Positions 1-8,042 of a DNA stretch of 64,000 bases are shown piece after piece. Source of the stretch: Cellulomonas composti. Its GTDB lineage: Bacteria > Actinomycetota > Actinomycetes > Actinomycetales > Cellulomonadaceae. Made by a program: the position numbers and the translations under genes. Each line of letters starts with the position of its first letter. Position 1 is the first letter of the stretch. The DNA lies in NCBI RefSeq assembly GCF_007990245.1, contig NZ_BJWG01000004.1, forward strand, positions 186,001 to 250,000, given 5' to 3'. The notes under the pieces were generated by a model, which was given only the letters and a program-made list of their open reading frames with translations, was not told the DNA's origin and ran no database searches.

Positions 1-2
1 AC

Positions 3-926
3 GCCGCGTCGTCGGGCCTGCTGGCCACCGCAGACGAGGTCGGCATCGACACGGACGGCTTCGACGCCAACCTCGCCGGCCCCGGCACCGTCGACGGCGA
101 GACCTACGGCGTGCCGATCGGCGCCAACACGCTGGGCCTGTACTACAACGAGGACGTCCTGACGGAGGCGGGTGTGGACCCGGCAAGCATCACCAGCTGG
201 GACACGCTGAACGACGCGCTCGCGAAGGTGACGGAGGCAGGCTTCAAGGGCATCACCTTCTCCGGCATCGCCGGCGAAGAGGGCGTCTTCCAGTTCCTCC
301 CGTGGTTCTGGGGTTCGGGCGCGACGCTCACCGACCCGTCCACGCCGGAGGCGGTCGAGGCCGGACAGCTGCTGTCCGACTGGATCGGCAATGGCTACGC
401 GCCGAAGTCGGCGCTGACGGACAACCAGTCGGCGTCGTGGGACCTGTTCCTCGGCGGCGACTACGCATTCGCCGAGAACGGCTCATGGTTCGCCAAGGCG
501 GCCTCGGAGCTCACGGACTTCTCGGCGGTCGCCATGCCGCTGCCGGGCAAGGACGGCGGTGCCGCCCCGGCGCCGACCGGCGGTGAGTTCGTGCTCGCCC
601 CGCTGCAGAAGGACGACGCGGAGGCGCACTACGCCAACGCCTCGGCGGTCATCTCCTGCCTCGTCGGCGACGAGAACCAGGTGAAGACGGCCGACGCGCT
701 CGGCTACTTCGCGGCGAACGAGACCCTGAGGGCGGGTCAGATCTCGGCCGACCCGATCTGGGAGCCGTGGGCGACGTCGATCGAGAGCGCGCAGGGTCGA
801 ACGACGGACCTCGGGCCCGACTACACCGCGACCTCGGCCGCGATCTCCACAGCGCTGCAGGCCGCTCTCAACGCGGCCGGTGACGCCGACCAGGTGCAGG
901 CCGCGTTCGACGCGATCGGCGGCTGA
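3..926 (+). CDS. Sugar ABC transporter substrate-binding protein, 5' end missing
   Basis: The reading frame is open from the window edge, so the signal peptide and N-terminus lie outside; 307 residues remain. The protein matches family 1 extracellular solute-binding proteins of carbohydrate ABC importers: a PIGANTLGLYYNEDV segment near the visible start (hinge-adjacent strand and helix), then a WFWGSGATL aromatic stretch and an ENGSWF stretch typical of sugar-binding clefts. It is followed after 71 bp by two MalF/MalG-type permease genes on the same strand, so it should deliver substrate to that importer outside the membrane. No ATPase gene is present; such importers in actinobacteria commonly share an MsiK-type ATPase encoded elsewhere (family knowledge). 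The neighbouring glycosidase suggests an oligosaccharide substrate, but the sugar cannot be told from sequence. Confidence 0.9.
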   Translation, partial: AASSGLLATADEVGIDTDGFDANLAGPGTVDGETYGVPIGANTLGLYYNEDVLTEAGVDPASITSWDTLNDALAKVTEAGFKGITFSGIAGEEGVFQFLPWFWGSGATLTDPSTPEAVEAGQLLSDWIGNGYAPKSALTDNQSASWDLFLGGDYAFAENGSWFAKAASELTDFSAVAMPLPGKDGGAAPAPTGGEFVLAPLQKDDAEAHYANASAVISCLVGDENQVKTADALGYFAANETLRAGQISADPIWEPWATSIESAQGRTTDLGPDYTATSAAISTALQAALNAAGDADQVQAAFDAIGG

Positions 927-997
927 CGACCAGGCGCGGCGGCCCGTTTCTCACGGGCCGCCGCGCGCACACCCCAGACCATCACGAGTGACGAACG

Positions 998-1963
998 GTG
1001 ACTTCCGTGACGATCGAGACCCCCGCGCCCGCGACGAGAGTCGCGGCGAACCCGGCGCAGCCGCCGGGCCGACGCCGGCTGCGCCGCCTGCGGCCGACGA
1101 CCTGGGCCGGGCTGGCGTTCGCGGCGCCGCTGCTCGTCTACCTGGTGATCTTCTACGCGTACCCGCTCGTCGAGAACGTCTCGATGAGCCTGCACCGGTT
1201 CACGCGCGCGACGTTCGTCACGGGTGAAGCGCCCTTCGTCGGGCTCGACATCTACCGCGAGGTGATCGGCTCGGCGCAGTTCTGGCCGATCGTGCGGCAG
1301 ACCGCGATCTTCGTCGGCGCCTCGCTGTTCTTCCAGTACGTGATCGGGCTCGCACTCGCGGTGTTCTTCCAGCGGAGCTTCCGGCTCTCGAGCGTGCTGC
1401 GGGCGCTGTTCCTGGTGCCGTGGCTGCTGCCGATCATCGTCTCGGGCACGACCTGGCAGTGGATGATGGACGCGGACTCGGGGATCCTCAACCGGTTCCT
1501 CGCGATCTTCGGTGTCGACCCGGTCTGGTGGCTCAACGCCGAGAACTCACTGATGTCCGTGACGATCGCGAACATCTGGCTGGGCGTGCCGTTCAACCTC
1601 GTGATCCTGTACTCGGGTCTGCAGAACATCCCGACCCAGCTCTACGAGGCGGCGGCCCTCGACGGGGCGAACAGGTGGCGCCAGTTCTGGTCGATCACGT
1701 TCCCGCTGCTGAAGCCGGTCTCCGCGATCACCCTGCTGCTCGGGTTCGTCTACACGCTCAAGGTCGTCGACATCATCTGGATCATGACGTCGGGCACGGG
1801 CACGTCCCAGACGCTGGCGACCTGGGCCTACTCGATGGCCTTCGGCAAGGGGACAGCGGTCATCCAGTACTCGCAGGCGGCCGTCGTCGGCACGATCCTG
1901 CTCGTCGTCGCGCTGGTCATGGGGTTCGTCTACCTGGCCGTCCAGCGCAGGCAGGAGGACTGA
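998..1963 (+). CDS. Carbohydrate ABC transporter permease, MalF/UgpA type
   Basis: A 321-residue integral membrane protein with about six hydrophobic segments after a basic, proline-rich cytoplasmic N-terminus. The EAA loop that contacts the ATPase is visible as EAAALDGANRWRQFWSITFP near residues 215-234. It is the first of two permeases (3 bp gap to the next) and belongs to the importer that starts with the partial binding protein. The start is GTG; it lies directly upstream of a conventional MalF-like N-terminus (TWAGLAFAAPLLVYLVIF as first membrane span). The specific sugar is unknown. Confidence 0.92.
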   Translation: MTSVTIETPAPATRVAANPAQPPGRRRLRRLRPTTWAGLAFAAPLLVYLVIFYAYPLVENVSMSLHRFTRATFVTGEAPFVGLDIYREVIGSAQFWPIVRQTAIFVGASLFFQYVIGLALAVFFQRSFRLSSVLRALFLVPWLLPIIVSGTTWQWMMDADSGILNRFLAIFGVDPVWWLNAENSLMSVTIANIWLGVPFNLVILYSGLQNIPTQLYEAAALDGANRWRQFWSITFPLLKPVSAITLLLGFVYTLKVVDIIWIMTSGTGTSQTLATWAYSMAFGKGTAVIQYSQAAVVGTILLVVALVMGFVYLAVQRRQED

Positions 1964-1966
1964 CCG

Positions 1967-2785
1967 GTGGAACCCCGTCAGCGCACCGCATGGAAGACCG
2001 CGGTCGGCCTCGTCCTGACCGCGATCATGCTGTTCCCCGTCTACTGGATGGTGAACGTCTCGCTCACCCCGCGCGAGGACATCCGCGACTCCGCGCTGTT
2101 CCCGCACCACCCGACCCTGGCGCACTACGGCGTCGTGCTCCAGGACCAGCTCCCTCACCTCGCGACGAGCATCGTCGTCGGGCTCGGGACGGTCGTGCTC
2201 ACGCTGCTCGTCGCGGCACCGAGCGCGTTCGCGCTCTCGAAGCTGATGATGCCGGGCCGTCGGACGCTCAACTTCCTCCTCATCGTCGGACAGATGATCC
2301 CCGCGGTCGTCGTCGCGCTCGGCTTCTACACGATCTACTCCCGGCTGGGCGTGCTGGACACCCTGCCGGGGCTCATCGTCGCGGACTCGACCATCGCGGT
2401 GCCGTTCGGCGTCATGCTCTTCGCGACCTTCATGCTCGGCATCCCGCAGGAGCTGATGCAGGCCGCGCAGATCGACGGCGCGTCGCACTGGCGCTCGTTC
2501 CGGTCGGTCGTGCTGCCGATGTCGCGCAACGCCGCCGTGACGGTCGCGCTGTTCGCGTTCCTGTGGGCGTGGTCGGACTTCCTGTTCGCGTCCACGCTCA
2601 ACCGCGAGGGAGGGCTGCTGCGCCCCATCACCATGGGGATCTACGACTACATCGGCTCCCAGAACCAGGAGTGGGGACCGATGATGGCGACCGCCGTCGT
2701 CGCCTCGATCCCCACTGCGATCCTGCTGGTCGTCGCCCAGCGCTACGTCGCCGCCGGCGTGACCGCCGGGGCAGTCAAGGACTGA
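1967..2785 (+). CDS. Carbohydrate ABC transporter permease, MalG/UgpE type
   Basis: A 272-residue partner permease, GTG start 3 bp after the previous stop, so surely co-transcribed. Six membrane segments are apparent; the EAA motif reads MQAAQIDGASHWRSFRSVVLP near residues 164-184, followed by the final spans. MalG-type proteins heterodimerise with the MalF-type permease to form the translocation pore of the importer. The next gene, a glycoside hydrolase, begins 7 bp later, which suggests that the imported oligosaccharide is hydrolysed in the cytoplasm by that enzyme. Confidence 0.92.
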   Translation: MEPRQRTAWKTAVGLVLTAIMLFPVYWMVNVSLTPREDIRDSALFPHHPTLAHYGVVLQDQLPHLATSIVVGLGTVVLTLLVAAPSAFALSKLMMPGRRTLNFLLIVGQMIPAVVVALGFYTIYSRLGVLDTLPGLIVADSTIAVPFGVMLFATFMLGIPQELMQAAQIDGASHWRSFRSVVLPMSRNAAVTVALFAFLWAWSDFLFASTLNREGGLLRPITMGIYDYIGSQNQEWGPMMATAVVASIPTAILLVVAQRYVAAGVTAGAVKD

Positions 2786-2792
2786 GACCCAC

Positions 2793-4511
2793 ATGACCGA
2801 GCCCGCGGCCGTCGCGCTGCCCACCTTCGACCTCCGCGAGATCCCGTTCTCCGTGCGCGGGTCGTGGCTGAACCTGTCGCCCGTCGTCGCCCTCCACACG
2901 CACCGCGACGACGTCCACCTGGTCTCGCACCGCAACGGCATGCACGGCGTGCTGCGCTGCGAGCCCCAGCTCGACGGCGCCGCCGTTCCCACGACGTGGC
3001 GAGCCGATGCCGCGACGTTCGGTTGGTCGCACGGCGACGCGCACGTGACCGCGGTGTTCGACGGACCGCGCGCGCTGCGGCTGCGCGGGGTCGGCCTGGC
3101 GCTGCGGCTCGCGGACGCCGCCGGCGGTCTGACACCGTTCACCGGGACGTTCCTGTTCGTGGACGCCGTCGACGGCAGCGCCGTGTTCACGTCGTACGAG
3201 ACCGGGCGCCGCTACCGCGTCGCCATGCTCGAGGGCGCAATGCGGGTCGAGGGCGCCGAGGCGCTCGGGGTTGCGCAGCGCGCGGTCGTCGTCGGCGCCG
3301 GGTGCGCGACGTGGGAGGCGACGCTCGAGGAGATCGACGCGGCCGCCGAGCCGTTCGTCCCCGCGCGCACGTTCGACGAGGCAGTGGCGGCCGTGGCCGC
3401 GACCTTCGTCGAGTACCTCGAGGCCGTCGCGCCGTGGCGGTCCGACGAGACGCCCGCGGCCGCTCTCGCGGCGTACGTGCTCTGGTCGGCGACCGTCGCC
3501 CCCGAAGGGCTCGCGACGCGGGAGTCGGTGCTGATGTCGATGCACTGGATGGACAAGCTCTGGAGCTGGGACCACTGCTTCAACGCGCTCGCGCTCGCTG
3601 CGGGCCTGCCCGATGCTGCGCTGGACCAGTTCCTCGCGCCGTTCGACCACCAGGACGCGACCGGCGCCTTGCCGGACTCGATCACCCACTCCGAGGTGCT
3701 CTACAACTACGTCAAGCCGCCGATCCACGGCTGGGCGCTGCGGCGCCTGCGCGCGCGGGCGGGTCGACCGCTCACGACGGCCGAGCTCACCGAGATCCAC
3801 GGCGGGCTCGCCCGCTGGTCGCGGTTCTGGCTCGAGCGCCGGCGCGCGCCGGGGCATGCCTTGCCGTACTACCAGCACGGCAACGACTCGGGCTGGGACA
3901 ACTCGACGACCTTCGACGTCGACCGGGTGATCGAGGCGCCCGACCTCGCCGGCTTCCTCGCGGTGCAGCTCGACGTCCTGGCCGAGCTGTCCGACGAGCT
4001 GGGGCTGGCCTCCGACGAGTGGCGCGCGGCGCGCGACGGCCTGCGCGAGGCGCTCGTGCGTGAGCTGTGGAACGGCCGCGAGCTCGTCGCGGTCGGCGCT
4101 CTCTCGGGCCGGACGAGCACCGCGACGAGCCTGCTCAACCTGTTGCCGCTGGTGCTGGGGGAGGCCCTGCCGGCCGACGTCCGGACCGCGCTCGCGACGC
4201 GTCTCGAGCGGCACCTCACCGACTTCGGTCCGGCGACCGAGCCCGTCGACTCACCGCACTACGAGGACGACGGGTACTGGCGCGGGCCGATCTGGGCGCC
4301 GTCGACCGCGCTCGTCGAGGACGGGCTGCGGGTATCCGGGTTCACCGCGCTCGCGGACACCGTCAGCGCGCGCTTCCGGGCGCTGTGCGAGCGCTCGGGC
4401 TTCGCAGAGAACTTCGACGCCCGCACGGGTGCGGGCCTGCGCGACCGCGCCTACACGTGGACCGCCTCCGTCTACCTGCTGCTCGCGGCCGATGCGGTGG
4501 CGGGCGGCTGA
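2793..4511 (+). CDS. Cytoplasmic glycoside hydrolase, trehalase/GH63-like (alpha/alpha)6 barrel
   Basis: 572 residues without a signal peptide. After a beta-rich N-terminal domain the protein shows signature stretches of the GH37/GH63/mannosylglycerate-hydrolase clan: WSWDHCFNALA (about residue 254), FDHQDATGALPDSIT (about 285), GNDSGWDNSTTFD (about 365; this GWDNS segment normally carries the acidic catalytic residue) and DDGYWRGPIWAPSTALVEDGL in the last quarter, where the second acid usually lies. These residues assignments follow family knowledge. It closes the ABC importer operon (7 bp gap) and probably cleaves the imported glycoside. Substrate is not predictable; amylo-alpha-1,6-glucosidase and glucosylglycerate hydrolase are close alternatives. 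Confidence 0.8.
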   Translation: MTEPAAVALPTFDLREIPFSVRGSWLNLSPVVALHTHRDDVHLVSHRNGMHGVLRCEPQLDGAAVPTTWRADAATFGWSHGDAHVTAVFDGPRALRLRGVGLALRLADAAGGLTPFTGTFLFVDAVDGSAVFTSYETGRRYRVAMLEGAMRVEGAEALGVAQRAVVVGAGCATWEATLEEIDAAAEPFVPARTFDEAVAAVAATFVEYLEAVAPWRSDETPAAALAAYVLWSATVAPEGLATRESVLMSMHWMDKLWSWDHCFNALALAAGLPDAALDQFLAPFDHQDATGALPDSITHSEVLYNYVKPPIHGWALRRLRARAGRPLTTAELTEIHGGLARWSRFWLERRRAPGHALPYYQHGNDSGWDNSTTFDVDRVIEAPDLAGFLAVQLDVLAELSDELGLASDEWRAARDGLREALVRELWNGRELVAVGALSGRTSTATSLLNLLPLVLGEALPADVRTALATRLERHLTDFGPATEPVDSPHYEDDGYWRGPIWAPSTALVEDGLRVSGFTALADTVSARFRALCERSGFAENFDARTGAGLRDRAYTWTASVYLLLAADAVAGG

Positions 4512-4551
4512 ACCGTCGGCTCCGCCGCCCGCCTCCGCCCGGCCGTGGCGG

Positions 4552-5169
4552 TCAGCGGACGAGCTGGAAGCCCTTGTCCCAGCCCGTGGCGCCGCGGGCA
4601 GCGAGCGTGATCTGCAGGAAGCCGAACGCCTCGAGCTCGCGTGCGCGGCGCAGGGAGCCCGCGTCCACGACGGCGACCGGGCCGTCGAACGTCGCCGTGA
4701 ACTTCGCCTTCGCGTCGTCGTCGCCCGCGACGAGCACGGTGACGGGCGCGCCGGCGAGCGTGCCGCCCACGAGCGCCGCGCCGAATGTTGTGTTGAAGGC
4801 CTTGACCACCTTCGCGGCCGGGAGTCGCTCGGCGAGCGCGGCCGTCTGCGACGAGTCCGCGGGCACGACGAGCGAGTCGAACGTGGCGAAGTCGACGGGG
4901 TTGGTGATGTCGACGACGACCTTGCCCGCGAGCTTGTCGCCGATCACGGCGAGCACGTCGTCGAGCGCGGGCCAGGGGAGGGCGAGCACGACGACCTCGC
5001 CGGAGATCGATGCGTCGATCGGGCCGGACGTGCCGCCGACCGGGCTCGCGACGGCGGCGGCCTTCGCCTCGTCGCGCGCCAGCACCTGGACGTCCGCGCC
5101 GGCCTTCGCTGCGATGCCCGCGATCGCCGCGGCCATCCCGCCGGCGCCGATGATCGTCACTGCGCTCAT
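4552..5169 (-). CDS. F420H2:NADP oxidoreductase-like NAD(P)-binding protein
   Basis: 205 residues, a single Rossmann domain beginning with TIIGAGGMAAAIAGIAAKAG, then VVLALPWPALDDVL and VVVDITNPVD, the layout of NADPH-dependent F420 reductase (Fno)-type and related NAD-binding proteins. The ATG has a GGGAG ribosome site 7 nt upstream. It is transcribed divergently from a MarR regulator, and the 92-bp gap carries two operator-like palindromes, so it is very likely MarR-controlled. The F420 role is inferred from family; a generic NADP-dependent reductase acting in redox stress is equally possible. Confidence 0.75.
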   Translation of the reverse strand: MSAVTIIGAGGMAAAIAGIAAKAGADVQVLARDEAKAAAVASPVGGTSGPIDASISGEVVVLALPWPALDDVLAVIGDKLAGKVVVDITNPVDFATFDSLVVPADSSQTAALAERLPAAKVVKAFNTTFGAALVGGTLAGAPVTVLVAGDDDAKAKFTATFDGPVAVVDAGSLRRARELEAFGFLQITLAARGATGWDKGFQLVR

Positions 5170-5185
5170 TTTCGTCTCCCGAAGA

Positions 5186-5244
5186 TAGTTGCTGTTTCAA
5201 GTAACGGAGATCACGCTATCCCAAGGTACTTGTTGCGTCAACTA
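5186..5244. promoter_or_regulatory. Pair of MarR-type operators in the divergent promoter region
   Basis: Two 18-bp imperfect palindromes, TAGTTGCTGTTTCAAGTA at 5186-5203 and TACTTGTTGCGTCAACTA at 5227-5244, fit one rule: TA(G/C)TTG-N6-CAA(G/C)TA. They are inverted copies of each other (13 of 18 bases agree) with starts 41 bp apart, close to four helical turns. They are AT-rich islands in GC-rich DNA between a MarR gene and its divergent target. The second lies just upstream of the -10 box TAGGGT (5250-5255), only 6 nt before the marR ATG, so repressor binding should also silence marR. Confidence 0.7.
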
Positions 5245-5261
5245 AAGCGTAGGGTGGTGAC

Positions 5262-5819
5262 ATGGCCCAGCACCTCGACCAGCACGTCGACCAGATCGCA
5301 GACCACGCGCCCGATGAAGCGACCGCGCCGTGGCTGACCGCGGACCAGCTGCGCGCGTGGCTCGGGCTCGTGTCGGTCGCCGAGCTGCTCCCGGTCCGCC
5401 TCGACCAGCAGCTCCAGCGGGACGCGGGGCTCACGCACTTCGAGTACATGGTGCTCGCGATGCTCTCCGAGGCGCCCGATCGCACGCTGCGCATGACGAT
5501 GCTCGCCGCGCGCACGGACGCGACGCTGCCGCGCCTGTCGCACGTCGTGCGGCGGCTCGAGGAGCGCGGGCTCGTCGCCCGCTCGTCGTGTCCGTCCGAC
5601 GGCCGCGCAACCAACGCGACGCTCTCCGACGAGGGCTACCGGGTCGTCGTCGGGGCCGCCCCCGGGCACGTCCGCGAGGCGCGACGTCTCGTCGTGGACG
5701 CGCTCGACGCGACGCAGATCGCCCAGCTCGAGGCGATCACGCAGCGCCTGCTCGAGCGGCTCGACCCGGATCGCCGGTTCTGTCCGGACCGCCCCGCCAC
5801 ACCTGACTCCCCGCACTGA
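5262..5819 (+). CDS. MarR-family transcriptional regulator
   Basis: 185 residues with the MarR winged-helix core: LTHFEYMVLAMLSEAPDRTLRMTMLAARTD, then recognition helix and wing RLSHVVRRLEERGLVARSSC near residues 85-105 and the conserved DGRATNATLSDEGY wing tip. Flanking N- and C-terminal helices form the dimer interface. The ATG is 6 nt after a TAGGGT -10 box, so the mRNA is likely leaderless. Divergent from the F420 reductase-like gene and 34 bp upstream of a QorB-like reductase, it probably controls both in response to an electrophile or quinone; the ligand is inference. Confidence 0.9.
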   Translation: MAQHLDQHVDQIADHAPDEATAPWLTADQLRAWLGLVSVAELLPVRLDQQLQRDAGLTHFEYMVLAMLSEAPDRTLRMTMLAARTDATLPRLSHVVRRLEERGLVARSSCPSDGRATNATLSDEGYRVVVGAAPGHVREARRLVVDALDATQIAQLEAITQRLLERLDPDRRFCPDRPATPDSPH

Positions 5820-5853
5820 TCACCAGCAGTCACCTCGAAGAAGGAGAATTCCT

Positions 5854-6717
5854 GTGCCTACCTATGTCGTCACCGGCGCCACCGGCGCCTTCGGTCGCCA
5901 CGCGATCGCCGCGCTGCTCGCCCGGGGCGTCGCGCCCGCCGACGTGGTCGCCGTCGTGCGCACGCCCGCCAAGGCCGACGACCTTGCCGCGCTCGGCGTG
6001 CAGGTCCGCGAGGGCGACTACGACCGCCCCGAGACGCTCGCGGCGGCCTTCGCCGGAGTGAGCCACCTGCTGTTCGTCTCGGGGAGCCAGATCGGCTCGC
6101 GCGTCCCGCAGCACCAGGCCGTGGTCGACGCGGCGGTCGCGGCGGGCGTCGGGCGCGTCGCGTACACGAGCATCCTGCACGCGGACACGACGACGAACCC
6201 GCTCGCTCCCGAGCACGTCGCCACCGAGGCGATGCTCGCGTCGTCGGGTCTGGCGCACTCGCTGCTGCGCAACGGCTGGTACGTCGAGCTCTACGCCGGG
6301 CAGGTCGGCCGGTACGTCGCGCAGGGCGAGATCGTCGGGGCGGCGCAGGACGGTCGGATCGCCGCCGCGCCGCGCGAGCAGTACGCGCAGGCGGCCGTCG
6401 CCGCGCTGCTGGGCGACGAGGGTGCCCGCGTGGTCCACGAGCTCGGTGGCGACGCGTTCACGTTGACGGACCTCGCCGCGGCGGTCGCCGCCGCCGCCGG
6501 AGAGCCCGTGGTCTACCGCGACATCACGGTCGACGAGCTCGCTGCCGGGCTCGAGGCCGCCGGGCTGCCCGCGCCCGCCGCGCGGATGTTCGCGGAGGTC
6601 GACGGCTCGATCGCGGCCGGCGCGCTGGACACGACGAGCGACGAGCTCGCGCGGCTGCTGGGCCACGCGCCCACGCCTGTCGCCGAGGTCGTCGCGCGCG
6701 AGGTCAACCCGGTCTGA
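5854..6717 (+). CDS. NmrA-type NAD(P)H-binding protein, QorB-like quinone reductase
   Basis: 287 residues. An atypical short-chain dehydrogenase fold opens with YVVTGATGAFGRHAIAALL (nucleotide loop GxxGxxG), continues with HLLFVSGSQIGSRVPQHQAVVDAA and YTSILHADTT, and lacks the classical YxxxK pair, as in E. coli QorB/YtfG, which reduces quinones with NADPH. The GTG start at 5854 has an AAGGAG ribosome site at 5841-5846. It follows the marR gene and ends just before a strong hairpin terminator, so marR and this gene form a short redox-responsive unit. Confidence 0.82.
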   Translation: MPTYVVTGATGAFGRHAIAALLARGVAPADVVAVVRTPAKADDLAALGVQVREGDYDRPETLAAAFAGVSHLLFVSGSQIGSRVPQHQAVVDAAVAAGVGRVAYTSILHADTTTNPLAPEHVATEAMLASSGLAHSLLRNGWYVELYAGQVGRYVAQGEIVGAAQDGRIAAAPREQYAQAAVAALLGDEGARVVHELGGDAFTLTDLAAAVAAAAGEPVVYRDITVDELAAGLEAAGLPAPAARMFAEVDGSIAAGALDTTSDELARLLGHAPTPVAEVVAREVNPV

Positions 6718-6726
6718 CCGGCCGAC

Positions 6727-6764
6727 GGTGACGGCATGCCCGCTTTGTCGGGGGTGCCGTCACC
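6727..6764 (+). terminator. Stem-loop terminator after the QorB-like gene
   Basis: GGTGACGGCA at 6727-6736 pairs perfectly with TGCCGTCACC at 6755-6764; the loop region contains a further CCC/GGG helix. The stem starts 10 bp after the stop codon. There is no clear T-run after it, as is common for actinobacterial hairpin terminators. Confidence 0.7.
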
Positions 6765-6805
6765 CGATTGCCGACGCGCGACGAGAAGGCCTTGTCCGCA
6801 AGCCA

Positions 6806-6819
6806 TGTGAGCGCTAACA
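6806..6819. promoter_or_regulatory. LacI/GalR-family operator upstream of sugar-binding lipoprotein gene
   Basis: TGTGAGCGCTAACA is a 14-bp palindrome with one mismatch and the central GC step typical of LacI/GalR-family operators (lac operator core is TGAGCGCTCA). It lies 79 bp before the ATG of the YtfQ-like gene and 42 bp after the preceding terminator, so it probably overlaps that promoter. No LacI-family regulator is encoded in the window, so the repressor acts from elsewhere. Confidence 0.7.
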
Positions 6820-6897
6820 ATTCTCCAGATGCCCCGCACCGATGCGGTGGCGCGCGCGTCGACCGCACACGACGCCGATGATCTCAAGGAGGAGACC

Positions 6898-7905
6898 ATG
6901 GCTCGCACTACTCGGTTGATCGCACTGACGGGACTGGTCGGAACACTCGCTATCACGCTGGGTGCATGCTCCGACGACGACCCGAGCACGTCCGACGCGG
7001 AGGCCACCGCCACCGCCCCCGCGGGTCCCGTGCGGATCGGTTTCGTCGCCGTCGGGCCCGAGGGTGCGTGGCGGACCGCGAACGAGCAGAACATCCAGGA
7101 CACGTTCACGCCGGAGGCGGGTTTCGAGCTGACCTACGCGCCCGCGGTGGACCTCGACCAGCAGTCGCAGTTCGACGCGTTCGGCAAGTTCGTCGAGGAC
7201 GACGTCGACGTGATCCTGCTGTCGGCGACCGAGGCGACGGGGTGGGAGTCCGTGCTCGGCTGGGCGCACACAGCGGACATCCCGGTGATCCTGCTCGACC
7301 GCGGCATCCAGCCGGACAACCGCGACCTGTACGTCACCCGGATCTCACCGGACAACGGCGAGGTCTCGCGCGCGGTCGCCGAGTGGGCCGTCGGGGCGTT
7401 CCCGGGCGGCGCGAACTACGTCACGCTCGAGGGCCCCGAGGGCGTGGGTGTGGTCGACGAGCGCAACGGAGGCTGGGACTCGGTGATGACGGCCCACCCC
7501 GAGTTCGTGGAGGTCGCCGCGAAGACCGCGAACTGGTCCCTGGAGGAGGGCAAGGCCGTCATGACCGAGATGCTCGCGGCCCACGACAACGACATCCAGC
7601 TCGTGTTCGCCCAGAACGACGAGATGGGTCTGGGAGCGGCACAGGCCGTCGAGGCGGCGGGCCTGACCCCCGGTGAGGACGTCAAGATCGCGACGATCGA
7701 CGGCACCCGCGCCGCACTCGAGGCGCTCGCCGCGGGTCAGCTCAGCTTCGTCCACGAGTACAACCCGCTGTTCGGCGAGACCGCGCTCGAGGTGGTCGAG
7801 GCCGTCCTCGAGGACGGCATCGTCGGCTCCTACACGCAGGTGCCGAGCCAGGCGTTCGACTCGCCGAAGGCCGCCGCGGACGCCCTCCCGAACCGGCTGT
7901 ACTGA
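6898..7905 (+). CDS. YtfQ-like sugar ABC transporter substrate-binding lipoprotein (orphan)
   Basis: 335 residues. The start at 6898 is preferred because AAGGAGGAG (6886-6894) precedes it and it yields a lipoprotein signal ending in the lipobox LGAC (Cys24), followed by an acidic/Thr-rich linker. The mature domain is a type 1 periplasmic binding fold (RbsB/YtfQ class): ATGWESVLGWAHTADIPVILLDR and QNDEMGLGAAQAVEAAGL closely resemble the galactofuranose-binding YtfQ, and both proteins end in a Leu-Tyr dipeptide. No permease or ATPase gene follows; the next element is a fluoride riboswitch, so it stands alone. A LacI-type operator lies upstream. Galactofuranose or another pentose/hexose is a guess. 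Confidence 0.85.
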   Translation: MARTTRLIALTGLVGTLAITLGACSDDDPSTSDAEATATAPAGPVRIGFVAVGPEGAWRTANEQNIQDTFTPEAGFELTYAPAVDLDQQSQFDAFGKFVEDDVDVILLSATEATGWESVLGWAHTADIPVILLDRGIQPDNRDLYVTRISPDNGEVSRAVAEWAVGAFPGGANYVTLEGPEGVGVVDERNGGWDSVMTAHPEFVEVAAKTANWSLEEGKAVMTEMLAAHDNDIQLVFAQNDEMGLGAAQAVEAAGLTPGEDVKIATIDGTRAALEALAAGQLSFVHEYNPLFGETALEVVEAVLEDGIVGSYTQVPSQAFDSPKAAADALPNRLY

Positions 7906-7920
7906 CCAGTTGCGACTAGC

Positions 7921-7998
7921 ATCGGCCCCGGCGATGGATCCCGCCGGGGCCGATCAGTCGGTCCGAACCGCCGCTCGGCTGATGGTTCCTGCACCGTG
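7921..7998 (+). promoter_or_regulatory. crcB motif: Fluoride riboswitch (crcB motif)
   Basis: The conserved crcB RNA architecture is visible. A GC-rich hairpin (7921-7933 pairs with 7942-7954, 13 perfect pairs) encloses the loop ATGGATCC. Next comes AACCGCC (7966-7972) and, after four bases, GGCTGATGGTTCCTGC (7977-7992). GCC at 7970-7972 pairs with GGC at 7977-7979, and the loop GGATCC (7936-7941) can form the expected pseudoknot with GGTTCC (7984-7989), five of six pairs. These blocks match the published fluoride aptamer (GGCGATG, AACNGCC, GGCTGATG). It directly precedes a universal stress gene and two crcB genes. The strong first hairpin is part of the aptamer, not a terminator. Confidence 0.92.
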
Positions 7999-8002
7999 AA
8001 GT

Positions 8003-8022
8003 CGCACGGGCAGGCCCGTGCG
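8003..8022 (+). promoter_or_regulatory. Hairpin between fluoride aptamer and first gene (candidate expression platform)
   Basis: CGCACGGG (8003-8010) and CCCGTGCG (8015-8022) form an 8-bp stem with a CAGG loop, ending just before the GAGGAGG ribosome site (8029-8035) of the stress-protein gene at 8043. CCGTG at 7994-7998, at the 3' edge of the aptamer, could compete for CACGG in the left arm, giving a possible switch between structures. No U-run follows, so translational control fits better than termination; this is inference. Confidence 0.5.
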
Positions 8023-8042
8023 CGCGTGAGGAGGTCGGCGCC

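Noticed and set aside
1547..3190. Long minus-strand frame opposite the sugar permeases
   Set aside because: It is antisense to two clear permease genes and a hydrolase and has the Arg/Asp/Gly-rich composition of shadow frames.
6829..6897. Earlier ATG (6829) for the sugar-binding lipoprotein
   Set aside because: It would place 23 residues before the signal peptide; AAGGAGGAG and the lipoprotein signal support 6898.
7921..7954. Strong GC hairpin first read as a terminator of the YtfQ-like gene
   Set aside because: Its loop and downstream blocks match the fluoride riboswitch; the hairpin is the first aptamer helix.
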